Below, piece after piece: positions 33,318 to 44,650 of a DNA stretch of 64,000 nt. Numbering within the stretch: position 1 is the first letter of the stretch; each line of letters opens with the position of its first letter. Source of the stretch: Nilaparvata lugens (taxonomy: Eukaryota; Arthropoda; Insecta; Hemiptera; Delphacidae); contig NC_052510.1 of assembly GCF_014356525.2 (NCBI RefSeq), positions 57,735,273-57,799,272 of the forward strand. The letters are read 5' to 3'. A program made the translations under genes and the position numbers. Below the pieces are notes generated by a model. That model was not told the origin of the DNA and searched no databases. It saw only the letters and a program-made list of their open reading frames with translations.

Positions 33318-33629
33318 GGTGCATTTTCGTTTGTGCGTAAATTCCGTCGTCAACCACAACAGGGTGAGGATCTCAGATTGGTTAGATTTCAATTTGTCTA
33401 AATAACCTAAAATATCATGTTCAATTATGTTTCAATGGGGGAGGTTGAGTTTATACTTTTAAATGGCAATATGTTAATATTATTATAAATGTCTGATTCT
33501 TGAATAATAAACACAAATAATGAAAAGTTAATTGATCAGCGGTTTTAGCACACTTGAAATTTGGACAATATGAATATCAACAATGTTTGTTGTCGACTGC
33601 GGAAATTTACGCACAAACGAAAATGCACC
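33318..33629. mobile_element. Family P TIR element
   Basis: 312 bp; GGTGCATTTTCGTTTGTGCG / CGCACAAACGAAAATGCACC is a perfect 20-bp inverted terminal pair, continuing as TAAATT.CG. The interior is shared (inverted) with 5700-5900. No coding frame. Confidence 0.85.
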
Positions 33630-35060
33630 TTTAGTAGTCTACCAGGTACGGTCAAGTACTGTGTACAATACAAACATTGTTCTCTAGGATTCCTAAAGAT
33701 TTAATCGAATGGTTATTTTCTCATAGAGTTTTTGGAATAACATGGAATCGTTAGAATTTATGACTGAACCTATAGAAACCTATCCAATGGACACCTACAA
33801 CGTAACACTTCTGGAATATTCATTACAATTTCTAAATCATGTTCTTCCGAAAAAAATATCTAAATGTGAAAGTTACCTGTAAAATGTTGAACATTGCAAC
33901 ACCCGTTTTAGAGAAACAAAAACTTATAGTTCACTACTTTATTTTGCTAACAAGCTCGGTTGAAGGATAAGAAAAATCAGCACAACCATTCAGAACTACT
34001 GAACTGATGCTCCACTAACCACATCTCTTGAGCAAATTTCCGTTACACATAAATAAACCGTCTATATAATGACGACCCATGAGGAAGTTATTAGGACTTT
34101 CATCGATACCACTTAACCAATTGAAAACGTTCCGAGCTATAAAACCGGGCGATGGACAGTCAACATGAAATTTGCATAACTAAAAAACATTTTTTGTAAG
34201 TCATGGAGTGTGTCAGTGCTTCCTCGACATGTTCCATGTCAGTCAGTCAGTTGGGCCTTTTTCGAAATGGGATCAATTAGATATGCATCTAATTGAAATG
34301 GATGCGGAATGCTCCATCATTAAACCGGCTCTTTACTTTGTGTTCAGAGCATTACGAGTGTTATTTACATAAGAGCTGGCTTTCCTCTGTCAACTTTGAT
34401 GGGGTGGCTATTTGCCACAAAGAGGGGGGGTTGGTAACGAGGGGATGAGGCTATAAAATGGGAGGAGCCAATTTTAATGGTTGAATTGCTGTGTAAAAGT
34501 CTGGAAAGAGGGGTCCAATAAAAATTTATAGTATCAGAAATGATAGACCGGAACAGTGGAAGTGAGGTACAGGATATGCATATGCGGGAAGAAGGAGGAG
34601 AAAAAAAGAGAAAGGGAAGGAAACAAGAACGAGAAAAACATGGAGAGTACCTGAAAATAAATTAGATTCTAATGAATTAGCGGATGCGAAAATATGGCGG
34701 TTCTACAAAATGGCCGAACTACTTTGCATTGCTGTCTTTTTAATGGTAGGCGGTTATTAATTAGGAAATTAGAGTGGCAAGGTGGCGTACGAATCATATC
34801 TTTGTGTGCTATCTAGTGAGCAATTTCAGTCCTATTAATCAGCTGCTTCGTTATGGAGTCTGAGGATGTGAACCGTATATTGTGCGAGTTGAGAACAAAG
34901 ATTACAGGATGAATAATGGTATTATATTTTTTGATGTACAACCTACTAGGTAGGCAAAAAGTAGCTAGAATATTTGTGAATTCACAACCTATACTATAGT
35001 TCCCTATATTGCTGAATATTTGGATCATGAATGCCATGAAGATATCTATTTCCATAATTA
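33630..35060. other. Unique sequence, some GC/purine-rich patches
   Basis: 34560-34650 is purine-rich. No repeat copy, exon or RNA gene recognised. Confidence 0.5.
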
Positions 35061-35062
35061 TA

Positions 35063-35799
35063 CAGTCAAACCTCTCTATAACGAACCTCCACTCAACGAA
35101 ATCCTCTCCACAACGAATTTTTACCTCGTCCCATGTTATTTTAGAGTTTTGGCTGCTTATTTAACGAGTTTCGGACCTATTAACAACAAAGTTTTCTCTT
35201 CACTTCAACATACAAACTGAAGGAACTGTGTATAGGAAGGAAGCAGACAGTCATTTTCAAGGAATTGTTGAGTTTTAGCAGAAAGGTAATAATAGACTAG
35301 TTTATAGATTAAAAATAATAGAAATTCAGGTAGAAAGAAGATATGGTGGAAGACAGTCAATAGAGGTTGAAACACACTCGGAAATTGAATGCAAATTACT
35401 GGAAATGTAGAATTCCAAGAACTTGTCATTCTTAGACCAGGCAGGTGAACGACTGGACTTTCTCATTCTTGCTTTTGTCACATACTGTATTTCAATTATT
35501 TATATAACTCGCCATTAATGAAAGAAGGAACGGGAATGTTGGATTTTCCCATCCTCCCACCATTTGCTTTTGTCACACTTCAATTTTGTGAAATGTTCAC
35601 ATTCCACAAAATGTCACTACCTACGTTCCCGATGCTATGTTTTATGTATCATATTCATTTAATTACCGCCCGTGATATATTATAGGATCAATAAGATCCT
35701 TCCAGTTTCCTTGACAGAGCAACCTCTTAATAACGAATACCTCTCTGCAGCGATTTTTTTTCTCGGGACAATCGACTTCGTTGTACAGAGGTTCAACTG
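35063..35799. mobile_element. pogo/Tigger-like non-autonomous element
   Basis: Left end CAGTCAAACCTCTCTATAAC, right end TTGTACAGAGGTTCAACTG, flanked by TA on both sides (35061-35062, 35800-35801). The CAGT.(A/G)AACCTCT.TA.AACGAA terminus and TA duplication are characteristic of the pogo/Tigger group of Tc1/mariner elements. A second internal CAACCTCTTAATAACGAATA (35719-) repeats the terminal motif. The expected transposase is absent; frames in the interval are short and unrecognised. Confidence 0.8.
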
Positions 35800-35904
35800 T
35801 ATGTATCCAATATCTGGACAACGAGAAACAAATCTAGGAACTTTGGTGCATACATGGAGAAATATGGTGAGATAATAGGTGAAAATAATGTTATGTCTGT
35901 TTAA

Positions 35905-36094
35905 AGGTGCGTACAGACCTATGCTCCATAAACACACACACATTTCACTCTTCATTAGCTGATGCTACGGTATGCTTAATATATCTGCATCTTACTGTTT
36001 CTGTACAACACCGGGTATCAATAAGCATAGCATTTCAAACAGCTGATGAAGGGTGCAATGCAAGTGTTCGTAGCGCATAAGTCTGTACGCAACT
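35905..36094. mobile_element. Family B Tourist-like MITE, copy 4 (variant)
   Basis: AGGTGCGTACAGACCTATGC ... GCATAAGTCTGTACGCAACT, flanked by TAA (35902-35904, 36095-36097). 190 bp; the interior differs from copies 1 and 2 (CACACATTTCAC, ATTAGCTGATGC), so it defines a subfamily. Confidence 0.85.
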
Positions 36095-36324
36095 TAATAC
36101 GATTTTATAGAAGAGACAAATAACAAGAAGTCATGTTCCTGTATTGTTCAACGTCAAACAAAAACTTCCCATAAATCAACGAATCGGAATTATATTTTAG
36201 AATTATAATATGATGCAGTTTCAATTATTGAGAAAACTCTATTTTTGTCAAAGATACTGAAACTGGTCAATAAAATGAATGAACTGCTTTAAAAAATTCA
36301 AGTCCCTGTTGAAAAATAACATTA

Positions 36325-36400
36325 TCATAAGCAACTATGTGAAGTATTGTGACTAAACGTGACTAGTCTTGGCTTGACTAATCGGTATGTGAAAGCCTAA
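36325..36400 (+). mobile_element. Family K relic
   Basis: CATAAGCAACTATGTGAAGT, ATTGTGACTAAACGTG and CTTGGCTTGACTAATCGG match the right half of the centre of the large inverted repeat (about 44110-44190). It directly precedes the family D copy. Confidence 0.6.
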
Positions 36401-36408
36401 GCTAATAC

Positions 36409-36683
36409 CATAGAGAAACAATATCGTAAGTAGATATCCCATGGTATAGAGCATTCATGTCGCAACTTTTACTGTTTTCTCAAGCCGATTACTGTTGATT
36501 ATTGTATATTTTTACTGTTTTGGCCGGGTGAGAGTGTATGAACGGCACAATATGAGAGACTACCAGCGTCATAAAGCTCCACGGGAAAGAACCACATGGA
36601 CTATCGGCTTGAGATAACAGTGAAAGTTGCGACATAAACGCCCTATACCATGGGATATCTATTTATGCTATTGTTTCTCTATG
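36409..36683. mobile_element. Family D MITE, copy 3
   Basis: 275 bp, CATAGAGAAACAATATCGTA ... TTTCTCTATG. The flanks CTAATAC / TTGATAC agree at 5 of 7 positions, a decayed 7-bp duplication. Confidence 0.88.
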
Positions 36684-36689
36684 TTGATA

Positions 36690-37680
36690 CTCACTAAACA
36701 GTATGGAACGAATTGTGGTATTAGAATAGATTTTTTGTTGAATTACTTCGGATATTGAGCATGAAACGTGCAGTTTATGCATTACAATTTAGAAAAAATG
36801 TGTAGTCCTATTAGTTTAGAATCGAGGGGAAGAACAGACACAAAATAACCTCAAAGATATCAATCTTCCACAAAGACCTGTCACGTTCAAATAATAGGAT
36901 TCATCAACATTTCGAACGTCTTTCAAAAAAGTGTTACCACTTTGACAGTTTCCAGATAAAGGAGAGGAACTGAAAATGATCCGGATCCTCCCTGTCAGTC
37001 AAGTATTGGCTTTTTGAAAAAGTTGTTACTGGAGGAGAGAGTTTGAAGAAGGGTTGTCAATCCCTTTTGGGCAAGCCAAAGAAACTGAGCAGTAGACATA
37101 AGGTAGAGAAGTATTGAGTAGAAAGCCTTAGGAAGAGAAGTAGTAGGCCTAGAGCTGCTCGTTTAAAAGAGGATTCTTCCCAGCGTCCGGTCCTCACTAA
37201 GCTTTTAGTCAAGATCTTGGATTCTGCACGGTGTGTTTTTGTTTTTAAAGGCTTTACTTGCTTGTGGGTGGTAGATTTTAGCAAAGTCTTCAACTGTTCG
37301 CTCAGAAAATGAGGGGACCATTTGGCTTGTCAATCTTTTCCTGAGCACAGAAAGAAACCGAATAGGAATCCGATTAGGATTATATGAGTTTTCTTATACT
37401 ATATAAATTATGATTGGGGAGATTGAATGAAGAGACTCAGTTTTTTTCTATTTGAAGTCGAAATATTGGAAGTATTCCATTATAAAACTGTACATTTCAA
37501 CAAGAAAAGTGTAAATAAGAAATAAATCTTCGAAATCTGAAGACCTGAATTTGGTATTCCAATTTAATTGAAAAAATTGTTGATATTGAAGACGCTCAAA
37601 CAAACACTCAAACTCAACACTTATGTCTCACACACCTGATACAGTATAATCATAGAGAAACACTTCAGAGAAATAAGAGA
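36690..37680. other. Unique sequence
   Basis: A 78-codon minus frame at 37057-37293 is Lys/Leu-rich and unrecognised. No repeat copies. Confidence 0.45.
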
Positions 37681-37722
37681 AATACTTCATTTATGTGGAT
37701 TACAATATATACTGGCTTATAC

Positions 37723-37997
37723 CATAGAGAAACAATAGCGTAAGTAGATATCCCATGGTATAGGGAATTTATGTCGCAACTTTTACTGTTATCTCAAGCC
37801 GATTTCTGTCGATTATTGTCAATTTTTACTGTTTTGTTGGGGTGAGAGTGTATGAACGGCACAATTTGAGAGACTACCAGCGTCACACAGTTTCATAGGA
37901 AAGAACAACGTGAACTATCGGCTTGGGATAACGGTAAAAGTTGCGACATAATTTCCCTATACCATGGGATATCTACTTATGCTATTGTTTCTCTATG
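37723..37997. mobile_element. Family D MITE, copy 4, inserted in a family E relic
   Basis: 275 bp with intact ends. The left flank (TTATGTGGATTACAATATATACTGGCTTA, about 37690-37720) is the reverse complement of the family E 3' region, so the MITE landed in or beside an E relic. No target duplication is visible here, and the flanks extend the inverted repeat (TATAC/GTATA). Confidence 0.88.
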
Positions 37998-38372
37998 GTA
38001 TAATATACTGTAAGTCAATTTCAAATAATCCTGCTTTTTTCTATGAATATTTTTCAGATTTCCCACATCATTATTATTTCTCTGTATGAGATTTATTTGC
38101 ATAATTGATGCTGGCAATAAATTTATGGTAATTAAACGCCAATGGTCTATTTATAAAGTGGAAGACCAATCGAAATATAATGATTTGACGATTTTTTTCT
38201 CAATTTTTTTACAGAGAGTTTAGAATGTACTATCTAAATGTTTACTCTATACTATAGAATATACTATACTCTCAGTTCATTTTCATATTATTGGTTCTGT
38301 TCGTATTCATGCAGTAGGATAATATGCAATAATATAAGAGTTGACTACCCTGCTGTTTTCTTGATTATATGA

Positions 38373-39235
38373 TATTGTTCACTCTCAATTTTTACAAAAA
38401 ATGGATTATAAATCAATCGAGAGAGAAAAAATAAGTTTACCTCGAGCTATTTCTTTCCCCAATTTAAATAATATTACGATTATAAAAAGTCCGAAATAAG
38501 ATTATGTTCATTGTTTCATTGTTGATTTTATTATATTGTTCACTCTCAATTTTTACAGAAACTGGATTATAAATCAATCGAGAGAGAAAAAATAAGTGTA
38601 CCTCGAGCTATTTCTCTCCCAAATTTAGATAATACTGTATTACAATTATAAGTAGTCCGAAATAGGATTATGTTCATTGTTTCATTGTTGATAAAATTAT
38701 TTCAAATCCTAGTTTAATGTTGTATAGTGAGGTTCACGTTATAATGACAGTGGATGAAGATAGAAGAATAGCGATGCCGATTCTCTGCATCAATTAATCA
38801 TATTTATACACTGTCAAAAACATAATTGACACCGTTGTGGACCTAGAAAAGGATAGTACCACCGGCTTTGTCGAATGATAGATAAGGATAGCAAAACCAA
38901 AGTTGATCAAATAATACTGTCATTATAACGTGGACCTCACTATAGGTTGCATTCAACAGTATTTTTAAATTAAATGACACTGACATGTTGATTTTATTAT
39001 ATTGTTCAATCTCAATTTCCACGAAAAATGGATTATAAATTAATCAAGAGAGAAAAAATAAGTTTACCTTGAGTTATTTCTCTCCTCAATTCAGATGATA
39101 TAACAATAATTATAAATAGTCCGAAATAAGATTATGTTCATTGTTTCATTGTTGATAAAATTATTTTAAATCCTAGTTTAATGTTGTAGGTTTCATTCAA
39201 CAATATTTCAATGAAATGACTCCGACATTCTTCTG
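38373..39235 (+). repeat. Family R tandem repeat (three units) split by a MITE
   Basis: Units begin at about 38373, 38534 and 39000 with TATTGTTCA(C/A)TCTCAATTT, TGGATTATAAATCAATCGAG, AGAGAAAAAATAAGT and TAGTCCGAAATA(A/G)GATTATG. The first unit is shorter. A family F MITE (38725-38942) separates units two and three. Related single copies lie near 3555 and 28665. Confidence 0.88.
38725..38942. mobile_element. Family F MITE, complete, with paralogous empty site
   Basis: 218 bp, TAGTGAGGTTCACGTTATAA ... TTATAACGTGGACCTCACTA, flanked by TA. The next R unit carries the uninterrupted sequence AATGTTGTAGGTT at about 39183, where this copy reads AATGTTGTA-element-TAGGTT. That directly shows a TA duplication, the Tc1/mariner signature. 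No coding capacity. Confidence 0.92.
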
Positions 39236-39659
39236 AAAAATAATTTAACTTAAGAAGAGAACTATACACCTACTTTACCGCTGCAATTTCTAATCACGTT
39301 TCCTTCTGTGGCATTATTTTCTAAATCGCATGCTGTTCACAGGATCAATCTCGTTCCTGCAAAACAATGCGGCTTTTTAAAATGATAAATGGCTTTGCAT
39401 TGTAGTAATTTCCACGTTATTCTCAACCAGATTATTGTTGTGCGGCTCGCTTTGCGTGTTGCAAATTAATTACTATGAAATTTGAAAGAATGAAGAATGC
39501 TTTCTCTAAGAGCCGAGTCTTGCGCACAATGAGAACTAGATAGTGGGATCGTTTGTTCGCTTTGTTAAAGGATTAAAAAGCTTTACAAGAGTGGAGATTG
39601 AGGTTCTAGAATTCAGTCAAGGATTGAATATTACTACAATTCAGAATATTTATAATTAT

Positions 39660-39754
39660 TATTAAACGAAAATCCCAATTAATGCTGTAAACAACCCTGA
39701 AGACTTCTGTTACTTCAAATATTTACAGCATTTAATTGGGATTTTCGTTTAATT
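39660..39754. mobile_element. Family A foldback MITE, copy 2 (short)
   Basis: Nearly the whole 95 bp is one hairpin: ATTAAACGAAAATCCCAATT, AATGCTGTAA, mirrored as TTACAGCATTTAATTGGGAT, TTTCGTTTAAT. The loop (CAACCCTGAAGACTTCTGTT) is the internal-deletion remnant of the 341-515 type. Confidence 0.85.
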
Positions 39755-39923
39755 CATCTTTATCCATTTATACAAAAGTACATTATCAAAATTATAGGGA
39801 GAGGGAAAATAAGGTAACCTTGTGCTATCCAAATAATAATTATTCATTAATTAGCATCTGTACAAATGCAATTTCCAATTAATTTCCATCTGAATTCAGA
39901 ATATCTTCTAATCAATTAAACTA

Positions 39924-40138
39924 TAGTGAGGTCCACGTTATAATGACAGTATTTGATCTACTTTGGTTTTTCTATCATTGTCTATCATTTGACAAAGCCG
40001 GTGGTACTATCCTTTTCTAGGTCCACAACGATGCCAATTATGTTTTTCACAGTGTAGAGATATAATTAATTAATGCAGAGAATCGGCATCGTTATTCTTC
40101 TATCTTTATCCACTGCCATTATAACGTGGACATCACTA
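39924..40138. mobile_element. Family F MITE, complete copy
   Basis: 215 bp, TAGTGAGGTCCACGTTATAA ... TTATAACGTGGACATCACTA, flanked by TA. The interior is in inverse orientation relative to 38725-38942 (GACAAAGCCGGTGGTACTAT, GTCCACAACGATGCCAATTA). Confidence 0.9.
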
Positions 40139-40189
40139 TAGTAGTCTGAATATTCAATAGACGCGACATGTTTTGATTCTCGTTAATAA

Positions 40190-41460
40190 TATATTTTTTA
40201 TTTTATTTTATTTATTATTTTACAAAGGCGACTTTCTAGAAGTATTTTAAGCCTAGATGATGATGATGGGATGAATGATAATACAATGAAGGTAGAGTTA
40301 TGAATGAAAAAAAATTATAGGTAATGCTACCCACTTGAATTGATTTGAGTCCAATTTTATGTCCAGAAATAAATAAACTAGAAATTTTGAATTTGATTCG
40401 ATTAATAACTTATAATAGTATGATTACATCCAATAAATTCCCAGAACTTGAAAATATTGATTTATTAAGAAAAATATTAAATTGTCAAGGTAGTCGATTC
40501 ATTCATGAAAATATTGAACACTAGAAATTTAATTGACAATTAAAGTAGTTGAAGTGAAGTTCTGAGGACAAGAAATACCAAATAGAACTGTAAGTAGTTA
40601 TGAAACATTGAGGAATACTACCAAAGAGAATATCAACGGCATATTCTGTCTTTCCTTACTAATCTATTGACGATTGAATTAAAAAGTAAAACTCTTTGAT
40701 TTGTATTGAAAACACATATCCTAAATTAATAATATAAGGAACACATAGAATTATTCTGGTTGTGGGAAACTATTTTATATATACTGTAGCTTTAAAATCT
40801 ACTCAAACTACAATGAACTTGCCATAGGTTCTCATGAGGTTCATCAATGAACAATATTAATTTATTGTTCACATTTTCAAGTTTTCAACTACAAAAATAT
40901 ATTTCCAACTTGAGAATGTGACCTGTGTGGTCATGAAACCATGGCGTGTACAGAGTAAAACTGTGTAGAATTTGACGACATATGTGTGTTTTTATTTAAT
41001 TTTTTAACTACATTTGAATTTCCAACAAAAGGTTGACCGTTGAGTCATTAAACAATAGAAAATTCAAAATTCAGTTCAGTAGAAAATTTGGAAATTATTA
41101 ATTACACTGTACAGTAATTTCATCATTTTTCGTGAAGGAATGACCCGATTCTGTTATGATAGAATGGGAGCTAGAGCTCATTCCTCATCAATAACAATGC
41201 CAACTATTTTTGGGTGGTTCCCATTTGTATCTGTGGTATTGAAATCCCTTTTCCAACAAATGTTATGAATTGAATATTCGATGTGGGTGTCTTTCAGGCC
41301 AGTTCCGTTAAGACCATTGAAATGTAAAATGTTCAACCTGTTCCATCCACATCCATTGAAAGAACCATAGTTCTATATACCACTACTGTTCAGATCCATT
41401 GTCTGTCACATTTTGTCCAGTTCTGCCAAACCGAAACTAGTTATCATAATAACAGAATGA
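40190..41460. other. Unique sequence with a retroposon-like tail
   Basis: 40195-40280 (TTTTATTTATTATTTTACAAAGGCGACTTTC, AAGTATTTTAAGCCTAGATGATGATG) is related to 61000-61080, both with a TTTATTT-rich end. Probably the inverted 3' end of a shared retroposon. Nothing else recognised. Confidence 0.4.
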
Positions 41461-41467
41461 GAGAATG

Positions 41468-41699
41468 CACTCTCAACTAGTTAACTAGTTAACTTACACG
41501 TTGACTGTCAGTGACCTGTCATGGCTGCACTCAACTAGTTAACTAGTTAATTCACACGTTGACTGTCAGTGACCTGTCATGGCTGCACTCAACTAGTTAA
41601 CTAGTTAACTCACACGTTGACTGTCAGTGACCTGTCATGGCTGCACTCAACTAGTTAACTAGTTAATTCACACGTTGACTGTCAGAGACCTGTCATGGC
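41468..41699 (+). repeat. Four-copy 58-bp tandem repeat with internal palindrome
   Basis: Exact 58-bp period (TCAACTAG at 41473, 41531, 41589, 41647). Each unit has the perfect 16-bp palindrome AACTAGTTAACTAGTT, then TTGACTGTCAGTGACCTGTC and ATGGCTGCAC. Copies differ at very few positions (TTAACTTACA / TTAATTCACA), so expansion is recent. Confidence 0.97.
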
Positions 41700-42304
41700 G
41701 TTGGCACATCTTTTGTGCTAACAAAACTCTCCATCTTTCCCGGAATCTGAAATACTATTCTCCCCAGCAATTACAGTGCAAAATGGACCGTGGTAGAAAG
41801 GACCCAGTCTGACAAGAAACAACAAAGAATTCTTGTCAGGCTTACTGCGAAATTTTGCGGTTTGGGAAAGAAAAATGATGGATTAGAATTGGGAAAGGGT
41901 TGAGCCATTGTGAAAAGGATTGTTTTCGAAGTAGGCTAAACCGTAGCCTTCAAGGAAAGCGGTAATTAAATTGGGATGGTTCATCGCTTCTGAGAAGAGG
42001 TGTAGAGTCCTGGAAACATGAATGGATGCACTAGATAAGATTAAATACTAGCGAAGATTTGTAGGCTTCACTTATCTTTGTTTTGGAGAAATGAGAATAC
42101 AGTAGACTTTTCAGATTAACTGTGAAGATTCTCTCCCGCTTCCACATTTTGAATTTGAATTTTAGAATTAATGATAAATAACTTGCGACAAAATACCTAT
42201 AATAAAATCTAAAATTCCTATGAGTAGTATAATACAGTATCTCTTCAAGTAGGTAACTTATACTTTTCAGGCTTCGACGTAGATGGATGCCAACATGCAC
42301 TCCG

Positions 42305-42306
<2 letters not shown>
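41700..42306. other. Unique sequence
   Basis: No supported feature. The minus frame that continues through the adjacent CA run is a low-complexity artefact. Confidence 0.5.

Positions 42307-42342
<36 letters not shown>
42307..42342. repeat. (CA)n microsatellite
   Basis: About 18 CA dinucleotides. Unlike the CA tracts of family X, the flanks here do not match that family. Confidence 0.97.
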
Positions 42343-42346
<4 letters not shown>

Positions 42347-42433
42347 TCAAAATCTATTGACATACGTAGAAATAACATAATCTTCTAGTTCATTACAACT
42401 GATACTAGAGATCCACTCATCAACATTTTTTTT

Positions 42434-42872
42434 TTAATGACCAATTCTTTTATTTACTGGGTTTATTATATTTTCAGGTAATTTGGAAAAAAGTATATCG
42501 ATTTTATAATGGAATGATGTGGGGGTGATTGTTTTTAGTAAGCGAGGAACAACGGTACCAGTATTTAAAGCAGAACGGGTCTGATACGTGTGAGGGATAC
42601 CCGTAAACAGAGTTGATTTGTGTTTAAAAATGTACATGATCAAGGCTTTAATATAAATTTGGCTGATATTGTTAACTTTGAATTCATTAAACAGGGTTTC
42701 GGTGGGGTACCCTCTAGGCTTATTCAATGCTATTTTAATGATAAGTTTCTGTACAATAAGTACGGGAGCAAGATTTGTCTTGAATGCACCCCCCCCAAGC
42801 AATTATTCCATACTGCAGAAGTGAATGAATATAGGCATAATAGACTTGTTTAATTAAATTTTGGGGTAAGAA
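42434..42872 (-). pseudogene. LINE ORF2 reverse-transcriptase C-terminal fragment
   Basis: On the minus strand the upstream part reads LIKQVYYAYIHSLLQYGIIA followed by WG, the conserved motif after the reverse-transcriptase palm in jockey/CR1/I-type LINEs. A run of eight G (complement of 42789-42796), where seven are needed, shifts the frame. The next frame (42434-42802) continues GAFKTNLAPVLIVQKLIIK, then YQTRSALNTGTVVPR and LPENI, all typical of the C-terminal region. It ends in TAA directly followed by A10 (42427-42437). 5'-truncated and frameshifted: a dead retrotransposon piece with its tail. Confidence 0.75.
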
Positions 42873-43724
42873 TCTGATTCAGGTTTAAAAAATTAACATG
42901 AATTGGTTTTGGTTTTGTATTTTCATTAGCAACTTTACATATTGGTAGAAACTTCCCGAAGTCGCTACAGAAAACTCAAGATTTTAAACCTATTTTCTAT
43001 TTTTATACCTATTAAACCTATTTTTAACCATATTTTCTCAACAGAATCCGACAAGTTAGTCAGATAAGCTTCAAATATGATTCTAATCATATTTTTTAAA
43101 TGGAAAATTCCCCTTGTATCATTCTCCCCTTCTGTTTCTATCCTCTTGATCATAACAAATAACATTCCCACTTCCCTTCTGAATCTTCAGCTTAGAGTAT
43201 ATGCTAGAGTCCATCGCACTTCCCTCATTTTTGTTACGAGCTCGATAAACAACCATTCCCAGATTCCCGGTGACAAAATTGTTAGGTGGACACCACGACA
43301 CAAGGCACCAGGTCTCATTTTGAAATATGGCTCACTTTATTCGCTATGATAAATAAAAAGTGGTCCGGGAGAGAAAAGGGAAAAACGCTTTCCCAGTAAA
43401 TGTTGTGGGGAGCGGAAAACGAACACACGTCCCGCTAGGGAAATGGACGGAGGTCTTTCTGCATGAGAGTCTGACTGAAACTTTCATAGAAGAGGGTACT
43501 GTAATGGTGTGACATTAATAAAAAACCGCAAGGGGTCTCTCCGGCACTCTTTTTCAATTGGCCGGCCATGTAAGGCACGGTTAAAACATTAGCAACATCT
43601 TCTACAACATCTTACTGAAATGAAAAACATGTCGATAATGTAGTTTAATCTCCGATTCAGTATAGAGGGAAAGAGGTGTATCACTTTCCATTGACAGGAG
43701 GAAGGTATAGAGTTATCTATAAGG
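42873..43724. other. Unique, partly GC-richer sequence
   Basis: 43300-43570 is GC-richer (GGTCCGGGAGAG, CGGAAAACGAACACACG, GGCCGGCC). Overlapping frames on both strands are unrecognised. AATAAA at 43351 and 43521 cannot be tied to a gene. Confidence 0.4.
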
Positions 43725-44460
43725 TATCGATAAACCTGTATCATCTACCGTCTATAGAAGGCATCGTCAAGACAGAGTTTCGGCAATGTTGTTCTCCTAT
43801 CTTTCTCCACTGCCATTATAACGTGGACCTCACTATAGAGGGATGCATCATCTATGTTAAACGCCAAACCACTTTTAATACGAAACAATGATCGCAGTCA
43901 TCATACTGTGTTTAATTCAGGTTTTAAACAATTAGCTGATTTTTCTCCTGAGTTTAAATTGAGATGGTGCATATGGGCCAAAAACTTAGGCAAGGCGCAC
44001 AGTAGTTAGTCAAGACAAGACAAGACATGATCAGACACGTTTAGCCACAATACTTCGCATTGTTGCTTATGACGCAACTCACACTGATTAGTCATTGCAA
44101 TTGGACATGTCTTCATAAGCAACTATGTGAAGTATTGTGACTGAACGTGTCTGATCATGTCTTGTCTTGTCTTGACTAACTGGTGTGCGCCTTGTCTAAG
44201 TTTTTGGCCCATATGCACCATCTTAATTTAAACTCAGGAGAAAAATAAGCTGATCGTTTGAGCCCGGAATTAAACACAGTATGATGAATGCGATCATTGT
44301 TTCGTATTAAAAGTGATTTGGCGTTCAACGTGGATGATGGATTCCTCTATAGTGAGGTCCACGCTATAATGGCAGTGGAGAAAGATAGGAGAACAACATT
44401 GCCGAACCTCTATCTTGTCAATGCCTTTTATAGACGGTAGATGATACAGGTTTATCGATA
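43725..44460. mobile_element. 736-bp inverted repeat carrying family F and K modules
   Basis: TATCGATAAACCTGTATCAT at the left mirrors ATGATACAGGTTTATCGATA at the right. Arms of about 350 bp hold, from outside in, a family F module (CGTTATAACGTGG), ATTTAATACAGTATG-type and TAAACTCAGGAGAAAAA blocks, and a family K core (GGCCAAAAACTTAGGCAAGG, GACAAGACAAGACATGATCA). The centre is near 44092. The 71- and 78-codon frames at 43676 (+) and 44294 (-) share a long stretch because they are the two arms read outward. Nested MITEs or a single composite foldback element are both possible. Confidence 0.88.
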
Positions 44461-44650
44461 AAAACACTTCACTTATATGTACTACTTTTGTACAGATTAA
44501 TGAAATCATTTCAACTTGAAAATGACACAAAGTTATGGTCGAAACTTGTCTTTGAAATATTTAAAAAATTTTAAAATATTTCAAGTTTTTGATAATAAAT
44601 TTCAAGATTCTGAAATACCTTTTGAAAAAAAGATATTATTTTGATAATAC

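Noticed and set aside
38900..38945. CCTCACTATAG in family F ends resembles part of a phage T7-type promoter
   Set aside because: It is simply the MITE terminus, repeated in all F copies; no phage polymerase context exists.
42031..42378. 115-codon minus frame with a Cys-Val run
   Set aside because: The run is the CA microsatellite; the rest has no domain and poor coding character.
43676..44530. Two similar small proteins encoded on opposite strands
   Set aside because: They are the two arms of one inverted repeat read outward, not paralogous genes.
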